Notes: generated by a model from the sequence alone, not told the origin. DNA of 64,000 nt from Athripsodes cinereus (GCA_947579605.1 OX388325.1:2103572-2167571), one strand, 5' to 3'; shown: positions 45,481 to 56,952, numbered from the stretch's first letter. Translations and numbers: made by a program.

Positions 45481-45884
45481 GTAAATTGTAATGGGGTGAT
45501 GTCTCTGTGAGATTGAATGCATGTCTCTGTACATATTGTGTGCATGGTTTGGATGTGTGCTGATTATGTAAATCCAACATCTATAATGCACCTTTATATA
45601 AATAAAATAAATGAATAAACAGCTCTATTTGCTGGTAAGCAAAATAGTGACACACTATAATGAATAAATCTAAATATTGCGCAGTTTCCTAGCTTATCAA
45701 CACTTATATGACTCCATTATTTAAAATAAAATCCGTATCAGTTCAGGGAAATTACCTTATATAATATATTAGTAACTGAAACATTTTATTACAATTAAGC
45801 TAAATGATTCTAATTTATTACCATCAATTAAAAATTAATTAATTAATAATAATAATATTGGAAAAATTATATGTGACGCCGTTT

Positions 45885-46180
45885 AATGATCAGTGACTAT
45901 TTCAAGAGCGTCGTGACTTCTTCTGAACAGTAGCGTTTTCAATTTGGTCCTAAACGTGGTGATGGATTGATTTTCTTTCAGGTCTGTGGGCAACCTGTTC
46001 CAGGCAATTGGCGCGGTGGCTCTGAAGCTCCTTTTTGCAAATTTGGAGGTGTTTGCCACATTGTATTACACGAGTTTGTTGACAGCAGAAGAGGCTTAGG
46101 TGCCATATCATTCAAGACCTTAAAACAGTGAGACACAATTTAAACTCCACTATCTCTGGGACTCTTAGCCACTGTAGATC
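45885..46180 (-). pseudogene. Non-LTR RT C-terminal relic
   Basis: Minus-strand translation gives RSFRATAPIAWNRLPTDLKE and TTFRTKLKTLLF, a typical tail of CR1/Jockey-like ORF2. Upstream is a degraded part with shifts (around LNDMAP). No tail or 5' part is identifiable. Confidence 0.7.
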
Positions 46181-46622
46181 TCAAGTAGTGGAGTGATATG
46201 ACAGCGCTTGTTCCCTGAGTATATATCAGTAAATTATCTCTACCTTTTAGGTATATTAATTAATTATCTGTTTGTCTATTTTAACCTATTTACATTGACT
46301 CCCTGTTTATTATGGTTTATTACATTATTTCTAATTTTTATTATATCTTGAATTTATTGTTTATTGATCTCTATCTGTATTGATTATTTGTTTGTGATGT
46401 TAAATATTTTATAGTTATATATTTTAATATATATATAATATATTATATTTTGGTTGTGCGTCACGGAAAATGGAACAACGGAATTCGGAGCAACATTGTG
46501 CCATTAAATTTTATGTAATGCTTGGAAAATCGGCAAATGTTACGTTCGAAAACTTGAACACTCTTGTGAGATCAGACCGCCGTTTAACATTAAGAATATT
46601 TGATGAACAATTAAAGTTGAAC

Positions 46623-46853
46623 AGATTTATCATTTATTATTTTTGTTTCGTGTTACTGTTGAGTAAGACTAACGCACGACCGGTTTCGCGGACTCCGAGT
46701 TCGCATCATCAGGTGCTGATCTATACTGTCGTGCGTTAGTCTTACTCAACAGTAACACGAAACAAAAATAATAAATATTTATTTTATTTTATTTGATAAT
46801 TTAAAATGAAGTGTTACAAAGTAAATGCCGATACAATTAATGAAAAAGATTTA
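46623..46853. mobile_element. Penelope-derived hairpin insertion in mariner
   Basis: The insertion (46630-46846) is flanked by AGATTTA at 46623-46629 and 46847-46853. It contains perfect 45-bp inverted arms (46636-46680 and 46728-46772) around a 47-base loop that carries a hammerhead-like core. No ORF. Confidence 0.8.
46681..46713 (-). ncRNA. Hammerhead-like core in hairpin loop
   Basis: On the minus strand CCTGATGATG, an imperfect stem GCG-A-ACT / AGT-C-CGC with loop CGG, then GAAACCGG. CTGATGA and GAAA are both exact hammerhead core blocks, with one extra U before stem II as in the copy at 25685. This is the clearest of the four cores. Confidence 0.5.
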
Positions 46854-47031
46854 CCATTCATCAAATTTTGGCTGAACATTTGCAAATGCAAAAGGTCTGT
46901 GCCAAAATGATGCCTAAAAATGTCAGAATTGAACAATAGAATTTCTCAAAAGGCATCCTTGTGGTTCCTAAGCCCCTTTTTTCATTTGACCTCAGTTTCT
47001 GTGACTTTTTTTACTCTTAACTGAATAATGT

Positions 47032-47987
47032 TGTCAGGATGCAAACATCTGATATAAGAAAATAGGGTAAATGTCAAAAAAGATTCAAATTCCCCGCCAT
47101 AAGCAAAAACCACAAATAATAATTAGCTTCAATGTTGTCAATACTGTGGGCAAGTAAGGAACACCAACCTAAAAAATGCTAATTTGAACGGTGAAATTCA
47201 TGCATCTTCTTTTCCGTTTTGCAAGGGCGTGCCAATAAGACACGTCGATTAACGCTCCTCAGTTTAAATAGTATATAAATACCAAAAATTGTGTAAAGTG
47301 CCTGGAAAAGACACGAGGAGTGTCTGAGCAAGTGCCGAAAGCAGGGCGGGTGACCGAGAGCCGATAGAACAGTATCTGTAGTGCCCGCAACAAAGACACG
47401 AGGCCTCCCAGGCGTGTTGGCCAAACGGCGCGATGATTCGGTAATACCTCCATCTTGCGCAACGGACTTTTGGGTAAATTATAATTATTTTCCATTAAAC
47501 CCCAGTCCTCCTGATTCCGAGGCTACGGGAGCGCCTTGAGGTGACCGCCTCCTTGGGCCAGCTACAACCTAACCTTAAATTGACAAGAACGTGCATAGAG
47601 CGCCTAGCCATATAGGAGAATCCCTTTTACCAGGCTTTCGCCTGGAGCCCCGGAACTTCATCATTATGTAACCTAACTTCTCCCACTTTTATTTGTAGAC
47701 ATACACAGGGGTGCTTTCTCTCAACGCCTGGTTTAACCTACTCATCTTTGTTACTGTAGAATATTTTAGATAGCACTTGTATCTGTTTGTGTTTGATGTA
47801 AACAATAACCATTTAACAATAGACTTGATTATAACTGAAAATATTCTGTTCTTTATTTGTCCTCTCCCGAACAATTCACAGTGTACACAACACGTAGCAC
47901 AACGGGGATTTACGAATAACCACAGCCCTGAGAAAGAGTCATCACAGCCCCACCCTGAGTGCATGTTTTGTTTTATTGAACTTGACA
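47032..47987 (+). repeat. 5' LTR of non-autonomous LTR element
   Basis: A 956-bp LTR beginning TGTCAGGATGC and ending CTTGACA, with TGTCA...TGACA inverted ends. It is preceded by ATGT, also found after the 3' LTR, which gives a 4-bp target duplication. Open frames inside it are repeated in both LTRs and show no domain. Confidence 0.9.
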
Positions 47988-48409
47988 CTGGCGCCCAACG
48001 TGGGGCGTGTTTGTGTTGTGCAGTGTGGATTGTTGAAGAGGTTTTATTATTGATGTAAATCTGTTTGTTTCAAAGTTTGGCTAACGTGCAAACAAAGTAA
48101 CCGTCAAATCATAAGGCCAACATCACACGATAGTTAGTAAAGCCGACATCACACGGTTTTCGCAACTTGTGCGGAAATTTTTGAAATTTCTTTTCGAATC
48201 AATCCTTTTAAATTCTTTTCACAAATTGTTTCTTAAATTGAAAAAGTAATGAAAATAAAAATTCGCTCAGTGGAAAAACTTCATTTGCGCACAAATAAAT
48301 ATAGATTTTTTAAAAATACTCTGTTCATAACTTTTAAAACTTTTGGAGATATTGCATCACCTTTAGAAAATCTTGAGAATTCAGAAACACAAAATTGAAG
48401 TTTTCTCAT

Positions 48410-48880
48410 TTCGAATTTTTTCGAATTTGTCACTTCTTTTCAAAAGTTTTTCGGAGAAATTTCCGCTGTTGCGTTTTTCTTTTCCGAAAGCTTTTCTTTC
48501 ATCAGCAATTGACAAGAATTACTTCTGGAAATTCTTGCCGTCGAGTGTTTCGAATTTTTTCGAAATTGTCACTTCGTTTTATAAGTTTTTCGGAAAATTT
48601 CCGCTTTTGCGTTTTCCTTTTCCGAAAGCTTTTCTTTCATCAGCAATTGACAAGAATTACATCCGAAAATTCTTGCCGTCGAGTGTTTCGAATTTTTTTT
48701 CGAAATTTGTCACTCCGTTTTTTCAAAAGTTTTTCGAAAAAATTCCGCTTTTGCGTTTTCCTTTTCCGAAAGCTTTTCCTTCATCAGCAATTGACAAGAA
48801 TTACTTCCGAAAATTCTTGCTGTCGAGCGTTTCGAATTTTTTTCGAAATTTTTTTCCCTTTTCACAATTTCTCAAAATGG
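48410..48880 (+). repeat. ~130-bp tandem repeat in leader of LTR element
   Basis: Three and a half copies of a T- and TTCG-rich unit (containing TTTCCGAAAGCTTTTC and ATCAGCAATTGACAAGAATT) lie between the primer-binding site and the gag-like ATG. Confidence 0.9.
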
Positions 48881-49017
48881 AAAACATGTTGATTCAAAAT
48901 ACCAATACATCCAAACCCACAACTCTCATCCGAGAGTTGGCGCTTCAGGGAGTCGCGCTGGAGCGCGCTTGGCAGGCTTTGCGGGGGCAGGCTGCAGTCT
49001 TTAGAATCCCTCTTTAA
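48877..49017 (+). CDS. Short gag-like ORF (46 aa)
   Basis: ATG at 48877 in the context CTCAAA, stop TAA at 49015. The peptide starts MENMLIQNTNTSKPTTLIRE and continues with an alanine- and leucine-rich helix. The position directly after the leader and the sequence character fit the start of a retroelement gag, cut short. No domain can be assigned firmly. Confidence 0.45.
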   Translation: MENMLIQNTNTSKPTTLIRELALQGVALERAWQALRGQAAVFRIPL

Positions 49018-49329
49018 ATTTTCTCTATTGCTTGGTTTTTTCAATCCCTAACTTGCGGGTTGTGACTTTTAGCTGTAGTAACTGTCACAGCATTGTAATT
49101 GTCGTTTTATGAATATTTCCGAAATGAAACTGATCACTTCACGAAGAAATGTTACATAAAGAGACTACAGGTGGTTGATAAAACTTAAGCAAAACAAATC
49201 TTGAATACTGAAATTTTTAAACTGTCAGGGTGGAGGCGATAGCCTTATGCTGTCTACCTGAGAGCCCATATTTTTTTGTCCTTTTTGGTGCCATGATAAA
49301 ACGGAAAGAGGCGCTAAAAACTTTTCTCC

Positions 49330-49880
49330 ATAATTGTCTGTCAATTATGAAATATTTAAATGTCTGTAATTGAAAATTTGTGTAAATTTAGTGTTGAATC
49401 ATTAAAAGTACTCCGTACTAATGATCAACACGGTGGCTGCTAAACAACCACAGAATTTGTATATGTAATTGTTGTAATTTGTGTAAATTTAGTGTTGAAT
49501 CAATAAAAGTACCCCGTACTATTGATCAACACGGTGATTGACAAACAATCACATAGAAATTGAAATTGTATTTGTAAAATTGTGTAACTTGTGTAAAATT
49601 AGTGTTGAATTATTGAAAGTACTCCTGTACCAATGATCAACACGGTGGATGGTCAACAACCACAAAATTGTTAAATTTGTAATTGTGTAAATTTGTGTAA
49701 ATTTAGTGTTGAATCATTAAAAGTACTCCGTACTAATGATCAACACGGTGGTTGATAAACAACCACAAGGTAGTTGATTTTCTAATTGTTGTAACTTGTG
49801 TAAAAAATTTAGTGTTGAGTCAATAAAAGTACCTTGTACTATTGATCACCACGGATGGTTGGTAGACAACCACAAGATGT
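49330..49880 (+). repeat. ~100-bp tandem repeat in LTR element
   Basis: Five copies built on TTTAGTGTTGAATCATTAAA and GATCAACACGGTGG. Inside each copy an imperfect hairpin pairs AAAAGTAC(TCC) with GTACTAATGATC. Confidence 0.9.
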
Positions 49881-50033
49881 TGGAAGATTCATTGTTTTGC
49901 TTATGTAATTTCGTGCTGTGCTTTGGTACGTGGTACCATGAGAAGCCAACACCATTGTTACTTTGTGCAGAATTTTCTTTCTCTTCTGGGAGGGGGAAAG
50001 GATTGTCAAAATGATGACAATAAAAGAAAAATA

Positions 50034-50140
50034 AAATTGAAAAATGTATAATTTTAAGAAAAATTGAAAAATGTATAATTTTAAGAAAAATTGAAAAATG
50101 TATAATTTTAAGAAAAATTGAAAATGTATAAGTTTAAGAA
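50034..50140 (+). repeat. ~27-bp tandem repeat in LTR element
   Basis: Four copies of AATTGAAAAATGTATAATTT plus AAGAAA. Confidence 0.9.
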
Positions 50141-50650
50141 AATTTCAAAAATGTTGTATAATTTTAAAGTAATAGAAATTGAAAACTTTGAAAAATTGAA
50201 AGAAAATTTAGTTGAGAGAAATCACCCATACAAACCAATAAACCAATAATAATAAAACAGCCGCAAGAAAATAAAAAGAAGATAATTTGAAGAACACAAC
50301 GAAAATTTTTTGAAATAAAATAAAAATAATAACCAACAAGTGAAAAAGTCCTAGATGCTTGCCACATTACTAGGCAGTGAATGGTCAATTTAATAAGGCA
50401 TAGAGTGATAACAAGAAAAATACATCAAATTTTGTAACATTTCATGTGATACTTTTTAACAGCTGGAAAATTTGCTCATTGTAACTATGTAACTATTATA
50501 ATGTATGATCCATTGTTGAACTCTGTAATACTGTATTGATAAGAATTTTATGTCCATAGATTTCCTGTAACCAAATGAGAGAAACCACCCACGCTTAAAC
50601 TCATTAGGGGTTGAGTTCATTTCTTTTGTCTTTTCCGAGAAGGGGGAATG

Positions 50651-51803
50651 TGTCAGGATGCAAACATCTGACATAAGAAAATAGGGTAAATGTCAAAAAA
50701 GATTCAAATTCCCCGCCATAAGCAAAAACCACAAATAATAATTGTTGCTGTGGAACAAAATTCCCTTTGAGATGCGAACTCTGGAGAGTGTGGAGGTGTT
50801 CAAGACGAGGTTAAAGACCCTATTGTTCGGGAGGTGTTATGATTCTTAAATGGGCCCTTGCGGTGGTTTCTCCACAAAACGGCGCATCATAAATAAGTTG
50901 TCTAGTTATTATTATTAATAATTAGCTTCAATGTTGTCAATACTGTGGGCAAGTAAGGAACACCAACCTAAAAAATGCTAAATTGAACGGTGAAATTCAT
51001 GCATCTTCTTTTCCGTTTTGCAAGGGCGTGCCAATAAGACACGTCGATTAACGCTCCTCAGTTTCAATAGTATATAAATACCAAAAATTGTGTAAAGTGC
51101 CTGGAAAAGACACGAGGAGTGTCTGAGCAAGTGCCGAAAGCAGGGCGGGTGACCGAGAGCCGATAGAACAGTATCTGTAGTGCCCGCAACAAAGACACGA
51201 GGCCTCCCAGGCGTGTTGGCCAAACGGCGCGATGATTCGGTAATACCTCCATCTTGCGCAACGGACTTTTGGGTAAATTATAATTATTTTCCATTAAACC
51301 CCAGTCCTCCTGATTCCGAGGCTACGGGAGCGCCTTGAGGTGACCGCCTCCTTGGGCCAGCTACAACCTAACCTCAAATTGACAAGAACGTGCATAGAGC
51401 GCCTAGCCATATAGGAGAACCCTTTTACCAGGCTTTCGCCTGGAGCCCCGGAACTTCATCATTATATAACCTAACTTCTCCCACTTTTATTTGTAGACAT
51501 ACACAGGGGTGCTTTCTCTCAACGCCTGGTTTAACCTACTCATCTTTGTTACTGTAGAATATTTTAGATAGCACTTGTATCTGTTTGTGTTTGATGTAAA
51601 CAATAACCATTTAACAATAGACTTGATTATAACTGAAAATATTCTGTTCTTTATTTGTCCTCTCCCGAACAATTCACAGTGTACACAACACGTAGCACAA
51701 CGGGGATTTACGAATACCCGGGGATTTACGAATAACCACAGCCCTGAGAAAGAGTCATCATAGCCACACCCTGAGTGCATGTTTTGTTTTATTGAACTTG
51801 ACA
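50651..51803 (+). repeat. 3' LTR with nested non-LTR fragment
   Basis: Nearly identical to the 5' LTR but 1153 bp long. It carries an insertion (50742-50925) and a short duplication of GGGATTTACGAATA near 51719-51735. It is followed by ATGT, the target duplication. The differences between the LTRs are few, so the insertion of the element is fairly recent. Confidence 0.9.
50742..50925 (+). mobile_element. Non-LTR 3' fragment inside the 3' LTR
   Basis: Encodes LWNKIPFEMRTLESVEVFKT and RLKTLLFGRCYDS with a stop, a Jockey/CR1-like ORF2 tail, and ends in a TTATTATT microsatellite tail. It is absent from the 5' LTR, so it inserted after the LTR element did. Confidence 0.8.
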
Positions 51804-52439
51804 ATGTCCACAAAGGACGTCATTTGGGAACTTTAAAAAACATCCAAAAGAGTGTAACGGACATGCTGAAGACCATACCGGTTGAAGACCTCCAGCGCTG
51901 CTACCAACAGTGGGAATAACGTCTCCATCGGTGTGTAGCTGCCCAAAGGAATTACTTTGAAAGGGATAGTATTGATGTTTGAAAAAAATAAATACTTCGG
52001 TTAACACTAAACCTACCGACATTTTATATATTATACCTATTCCTACCACGAGCGGTCAAATGACCGCTTCAATGATCGCTTCAAAAAAATAAATATTATA
52101 TACCATAAGTATAGATTTTTTTGCTAGTTGGATAGTCAAAGCATATTTTAGTTATATTTAGAAATTTTTTATGTACATTTTTTACCATATTTTTTTATAT
52201 ATTACCTATAGTATTTTGCATTGCATATTTCCACATACATGTTTATTTATTTTTTTAACAAATTCACCTAATAATATCTTATTTGATAATATTTTTGTCC
52301 AGATAAATCTAAAAATGTATTTTTTTCTTCTTTCTGATGAACATTATTTGCGTACCTCTATCTCTTTCTGACATTTGACCTTCATCTGCCAACTGAAATA
52401 AAAACTTATTCCTTCGTTATTTCTTCATCCGTCGTTTCC

Positions 52440-52700
52440 TTATATCATATCCAAGCATTTATCCCGGCTAAATCTAAGATATTGAAAAGTACCTGTAAAG
52501 GTATTTTTGTAGATTAAGGTTTTACACCATATTGTCTGGCCATTTAAGTTCCCCAAGTGAGGCTGATGGTTCTCTCTCTCTTTGTCTCTTCCCAAATATG
52601 GAGAACCGTTTAAAATGAACTCACAACTTACATCGAAAGACAACCAAAATTTTATACCCAATTTGTCCGATTTACTGGGCAAGTATTGAATAAATCTACA
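52440..52700 (-). pseudogene. piggyBac transposase core fragment
   Basis: On the minus strand RFIQYLPSKSDKLGIKFWLS followed by FILNGSPYLGRD corresponds to the conserved start of the piggyBac catalytic domain (P-S-K-x-x-K-x-G-I-K). The rest is deleted or frameshifted. Confidence 0.7.
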
Positions 52701-53008
52701 ACGTGCTTTTATTAGGAAATAATATATTTTTCATCTATGGAGAGACAAATGCTCCTGGTTTATAACAGTTTTGACTGTTTTCGATGAAACTGAACCAAAC
52801 TTGAGAGATGAAAGCAAACTCATCGTTTTGTAGGCATTAGCTACTTTGACCTCTATTGTTAAACCGAACAAATCTCTAAAATGATTTCTATAAAGTCATT
52901 TCGGTTTACAGTTGTCAGGGAAAATAACGAACTCCATTTCTTATTCCATAAATATGATAGATACATATTTTTAGGCACAAGCTAGGTATTTGTTCCAATC
53001 GCCTGTTT

Positions 53009-53444
53009 GTTTATACTAGAGGTCCCCAAACTTTTTTTGTTTCACAGACCACTTGCCATGTTTTTCGGTTTTGGCTAGACCCAACCATACTTAACATTAA
53101 TTATTTATACATTTATCAATTTAAAATGTATTTATGACAACTGGTATAGTGTAACTCACTTTGAAAAATTGTTCTTCATTAGTGCTTATTCCAATCAGTT
53201 TCTCTTTCCAATACAATATCCATTTCTGAGAATTATGTAAACAGATAGCTTTTATTTGTATGTGTGGATGATTTCATGGAGTGCCAAAAGTAAAATCAAG
53301 TCCTATTTGTATGATATCGATTATCGTTGACCCTTATTTTCTTTTCATAAACCCCCACTTTTTTGCGCTGACATGGACTCCTTGTAGGTGTTCTTAGATC
53401 TCTAGAAGCCGATATGGACCACTTTGGGAATCATTGGTTTATGC
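53009..53444. mobile_element. 420-bp non-autonomous hAT inside piggyBac
   Basis: The element spans 53017-53436. Left end TAGAGGTCCCCAAAC; right end on the minus strand CAATGATTCCCAAAG. Target duplications are GTTTATAC (53009-53016) and GTTTATGC (53437-53444). Same family as 543-1001. Confidence 0.85.
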
Positions 53445-53964
53445 TGTAGATCCACAATTACACCATAGACTTATAAAACGTATTTCATTTGTACACATTC
53501 CGAAAAATATAGTAGTAAATAACATGAATTGTTCAAAAGGTCAAATGACCGCTCGTGGTAGACTAGACATGCAATAAAAAAAAATCAAAAACTAAAAAAT
53601 AAAGAAAGTTGTGAATATTAAAAAATGGAATATATCCATAATATAGGAACAGTCAGAAAGTTACATGGCGATACAGCAACGTTTTGTACAAGAAATTCTA
53701 AACGAAATTTCAAAAACGGTCATTTGACCGCGCACGGTAGGTTTAGTGTTAATGAAAAATCAATCTCATTACTTTTCTGCCGCACCGTGTATATTACCTT
53801 TTTCCAAGAATTTCTTCAAACTAATACTTACAATAATAATATCCTATTTGGTTCTTAGTAAAAATGTTGTTCCATTCTTAAGAGTATTTCCAATGCTACA
53901 TGTAATTTATTTATTTATTTATAATAATATACAGGCGCCACAATATATATGCACAATATATATG

Positions 53965-54222
53965 CGCCGTGGAGCACCCGGTAAAGAATTGGTCTCCCAC
54001 TCTTCTGCGTAAGTTTTTGAGTGTCCTGTAAAAGGCAGGTGTTCGAAAAAATTAAGACATTGTACATCTTAAATTCAGCGATGAGGTTTGCCACCCTTCC
54101 TGAATGTCTTGATTTTATATTGGCACGAAGAGGACAGTTTGCATGTTTTTTACATGCAGCTGATCTGCTGGCTACCCCACTTGTGGGATATGCCGTGATG
54201 GTATAGTAGTAGTAGTAGTAAT
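53965..54222 (+). mobile_element. Full-length SINE-A, plus strand
   Basis: Head CCGTGGAGCACCCGGTAAAG, body through GGATATGCCGTGATGGTATA, and a TAG microsatellite tail. Near-identical to 41871-42131 in inverted orientation. Confidence 0.8.
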
Positions 54223-55490
54223 ATACACGGCTTACGCCTTTAACACATTGACTGATAGACGAATAATCTCTGATCTGATTGTGCTATTCAAGATTGTAAG
54301 AGGGGAATTAGATTGCCTTGACCTTAACAGTTTAATATCATATCATATTCCAACAAGAGCCACTCGTCAGGTTATGACATTTCATAGTGACGTAGTTGAT
54401 ACTAACTATTTATATAACTCGCCCCTTTATAGGATGCATGTTGGGGAATATGTATGGTCATTTGACGGATGTTTTTGCGGTTTCGTTATCCGAATACAAA
54501 CGGAGATTAACAGAGAATTTTAAATCTACGATTTTGATGAATTGTGTATAGTTGCTGAATTTTGATGGGTTGTTTTTGCGACGGGATTGTCTCCATTGGT
54601 GTATTCGGTTTGAGCGAGAGTGGAACAACCCGAAACTATGTGTTGTATTGTTTCTGATTTGGCCAGACATTTCCTACATGAATCATCAATTGTATTTTGA
54701 TTTTTTATGATATATTTTTAAGAAGTTTATAATCATTATTATTTTTAAGAGATTTATAATCATTATTATTTTTAAGAATTTTTAAAATTATCTTATGATT
54801 TAATTCTGTAATTTTATTTGTGTATTTTGTTCATAATGTGATTTTTACGCATCCCCATTGATGTTTTTAAAGCAATTTATTGCAGGTTCATCCATTATTT
54901 TTTTATTACTCATTCGATATATTTGATTGACATGACTCCATCTATGTTGGTTGTTGGTTTTTTTAATTTTGTAATCTTATTTGTGCAGGATCATCCATAT
55001 AATGTATATTATTGATTTTTATTTTATTTATTGAGTTGATGTTAATTTGGTAAAGCTCCATGTTTTATGTGTGGAATGGAGCATAATTGGTTTTGGTTTT
55101 GCTGATATTCGGTAGAGTGGTGACCTGGTTTCGACTTACAAAGTCATTGTCAGGCCGGATCGCTGCTCGGTTGGGTGTTGGTGGGGCTGGGGCCGGTTGT
55201 GTTTTGTTCCATATATTATTATTTTATTACTCACTCGATCTATTTAATTTGCTGCTTCTTAAGTCTTGTTTGTTGGTTGATTGAATTTTATGGTTTTTAG
55301 TTACAATGTAATCTATTCATATATTGTGATTTTTAAGTATTTTTCTTATGCATCATTTTATGTACCTATCCTATGCGTTTTGTATGAGTATTATACTTTT
55401 ATTGTGTTTACTTTTGTTTTGCATGTTTGTAAAGGCGAAAGCCGTTTATATTGTTAGTAAATAAATAAATAAGTAAATAAATACACGGTA
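54223..55490 (+). pseudogene. CR1-like non-LTR 3' end with long 3' UTR
   Basis: Coding relic from 54248: LTDRRIISDLIVLFKIVRGE, IPTRATRQVMTFHSDVV and DTNYLYNSPLYRMHV, then in a shifted frame SLSEYKRRLTENF and a stop near 54552. About 900 bp of T-rich 3' UTR follow, ending in GGCGAAAGCCGTTTATATTG and a TAAATAAATAAA tail. The tail type matches the other CR1-like copies. Confidence 0.7.
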
Positions 55491-55616
55491 TCAATAAATA
55501 ATAGCACAACAGTACTACCATATGAAATCATAATTCAAAATAAACCAGTTATGGGTAATTGTCTTTCTTTGGTGTTAGATATGATAATAAACTCTTATTA
55601 ATAAGCTCAAAAAAAA

Positions 55617-55990
55617 AGAGTGAAGAATGAGGATATCAGGAGAATGAGCAGATGCGAGAAGAGTGTTGTGGATAAAAGGCGTGTAAATAAGTTACGATGG
55701 TTTGGACATGTTGAGCGAATGCAAGATGAAAGAATGACGAAGAGGATGTATTTATCTGAAAGATGAGGTGTGAAGAAGCGCGGAAGGCCAAGAACCACGT
55801 TGTTTGAGTACGTGGATCAAATCCTATAGGACGGCCGCGTGTTGAGTAAGAGAAATCGGCGAACATATGTGAGAAACTGGATGAATGTGAAGGAAGCGAA
55901 AGAAGTTTGTAAGGATTGATCTATATGGCGTTCCGGTCTCTCTGCCTACCCCTCCTGGGACACGGCGCGAGGGTATAGATAGATATAGAT
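55617..55990 (+). pseudogene. Non-LTR ORF2 C-terminal relic (WFGH type)
   Basis: Translation gives RVKNEDIRRMSRCEKSVVDK, NKLRWFGHVERMQDER, KKRGRPRTTLFEYVDQIL and NRRTYVRNWMNVKEAKEVCK, with stops in between. It is followed by an ATAGATATAGATTGA tail. It belongs to a common insect non-LTR type related to, but different from, the WYGH relic at 7650. Confidence 0.7.
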
Positions 55991-56204
55991 TGATAATATG
56001 CTCAATACATAGCGCACGGCCCTCCTTGCCTTAGCTGCGTGTCATCACCGAACCATCTGAATCGCACCCCGTGCTAGCACCCATACTAGCATGTGTCATT
56101 GTTTCCACCAAGGGAGCTGTTCTGATGAGGGACCATGCTTCACGCACCCACAGGTGGTTCGCCTGCTCGGAGGTAGCACACAGATGACACAAACACTGGT
56201 ATTA
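55991..56204. other. Short GC-rich unassigned segment
   Basis: Markedly GC-richer than its surroundings (for example CCCGTGCTAGCACCCATACT). No ORF or repeat recognised; origin unknown. Confidence 0.4.
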
Positions 56205-56952
56205 TAATAAAATTTCTCAATTTTTTCATACAAATATTACACTTAGAGTGTGTTTAGGTCAAATATATATGTATATGTATATATATTTAAAAAAACGCCA
56301 AATAGTCTCATAAAAGGATGAAAAATTACTATTTACACATATTTATTAGTTTTACGATATAGATACATAAAGGTTGATTGATGCAGATCGAAATTAAGAC
56401 TAACAAATAAAAAAGAAAAGAATGTTATCATACAAATAGCACACTTGGAGTGTTTTTAGGTTAAATATATATACTTGTATAATATGTAAAAAAAACCTCC
56501 GAATAGTCTCATAAAAGGATGAAAAATTACTATATACACATAGTTATTAGTTTAACGATATAGATACATAAAGGTTGATTGTTGCAGATCGAAATTAAGA
56601 CTAACAAATAAAAAAGAAAAGAATGTTATCATACAAATAGCACACTTGGAGTGTTTTTAGGTTAAATATATATACTTGTATAATATGTAAAAAAAACCTC
56701 CGAATAGTCTCATAAAAGGATGAAAAATTACTATATACACATAGTTATTAGTTTAACGATATAGATACATAAAGGTTGATTGTTGCAGATCGAAATTAAG
56801 ACTAACAAATTAAAAAGAAAATCATTTTTTCATACAAATAGCACACTTGGAGTGTTTTTAGGTCAAAATATATAAGAAAACACGCCAAATAGTCTCATAA
56901 AAGGATAAAAATTACTATATACACATACTTATTATTTTTAAGATGTAGATAC
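56205..56952. repeat. ~200-bp satellite, left part
   Basis: Four units with the landmark CACTTGGAGTGTTTTTAGG at about 56239, 56441, 56642 and 56843. The middle units are nearly identical. The array continues at 62721 after a 5.77-kb insertion. Confidence 0.9.

Larger units (their letters stand above)
47988..50650 (+). mobile_element. Internal region of LTR element without pol (LARD-like)
   Basis: It begins one base after the 5' LTR with a primer-binding site (TGGCGCCCAACGTGGGGC at 47989). It ends with a polypurine tract (GAGAAGGGGGAA) just before the 3' LTR. In between are no protease, RT, RNase H or integrase. There are three tandem arrays and one short gag-like ORF. Such elements move, if at all, with proteins supplied by a relative. 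Confidence 0.85.
52001..53752 (-). mobile_element. piggyBac-like element in the mariner 3' region
   Basis: TTAA at 52001-52004 and 53749-53752 flank terminal repeats reading CACTAAACCTACCG in both directions. Palindromic GGTCAAATGACC motifs lie just inside the ends (about 52055 and 53718) and once more at 53539. A transposase relic is on the minus strand at 52440-52700, and a hAT is nested at 53017-53436. Confidence 0.85.
46470..53792 (+). pseudogene. mariner transposon relic split by three insertions
   Basis: The transposase starts at 46470 with MEQRNSEQHCAIKFYVMLGK, has an internal deletion, and reads LVRSDRRLTLRIFDEQLKLN up to 46629. It resumes at 46847-46938 (TIHQILAEHLQMQKVCAKMM), then a degenerate DLSFCDFF near 46987, and continues after the LTR element at 51804 (HKGRHLGTLKNIQKSV, IPVEDLQRCYQQWE). 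After the piggyBac insertion the right terminal repeat is found at about 53770-53790 (complement of CACGGTGCGGCAGAAAAGTA) followed by TA. The left terminal repeat was not found. The order of hits is unambiguous because each insertion has its own target duplication. Confidence 0.8.

Noticed and set aside
47179..47495. Protein-coding genes in the LTRs (also 50978-51294 and the VFDVNNNH frames)
   Set aside because: Identical frames in both LTRs, no domains; they are LTR sequence.
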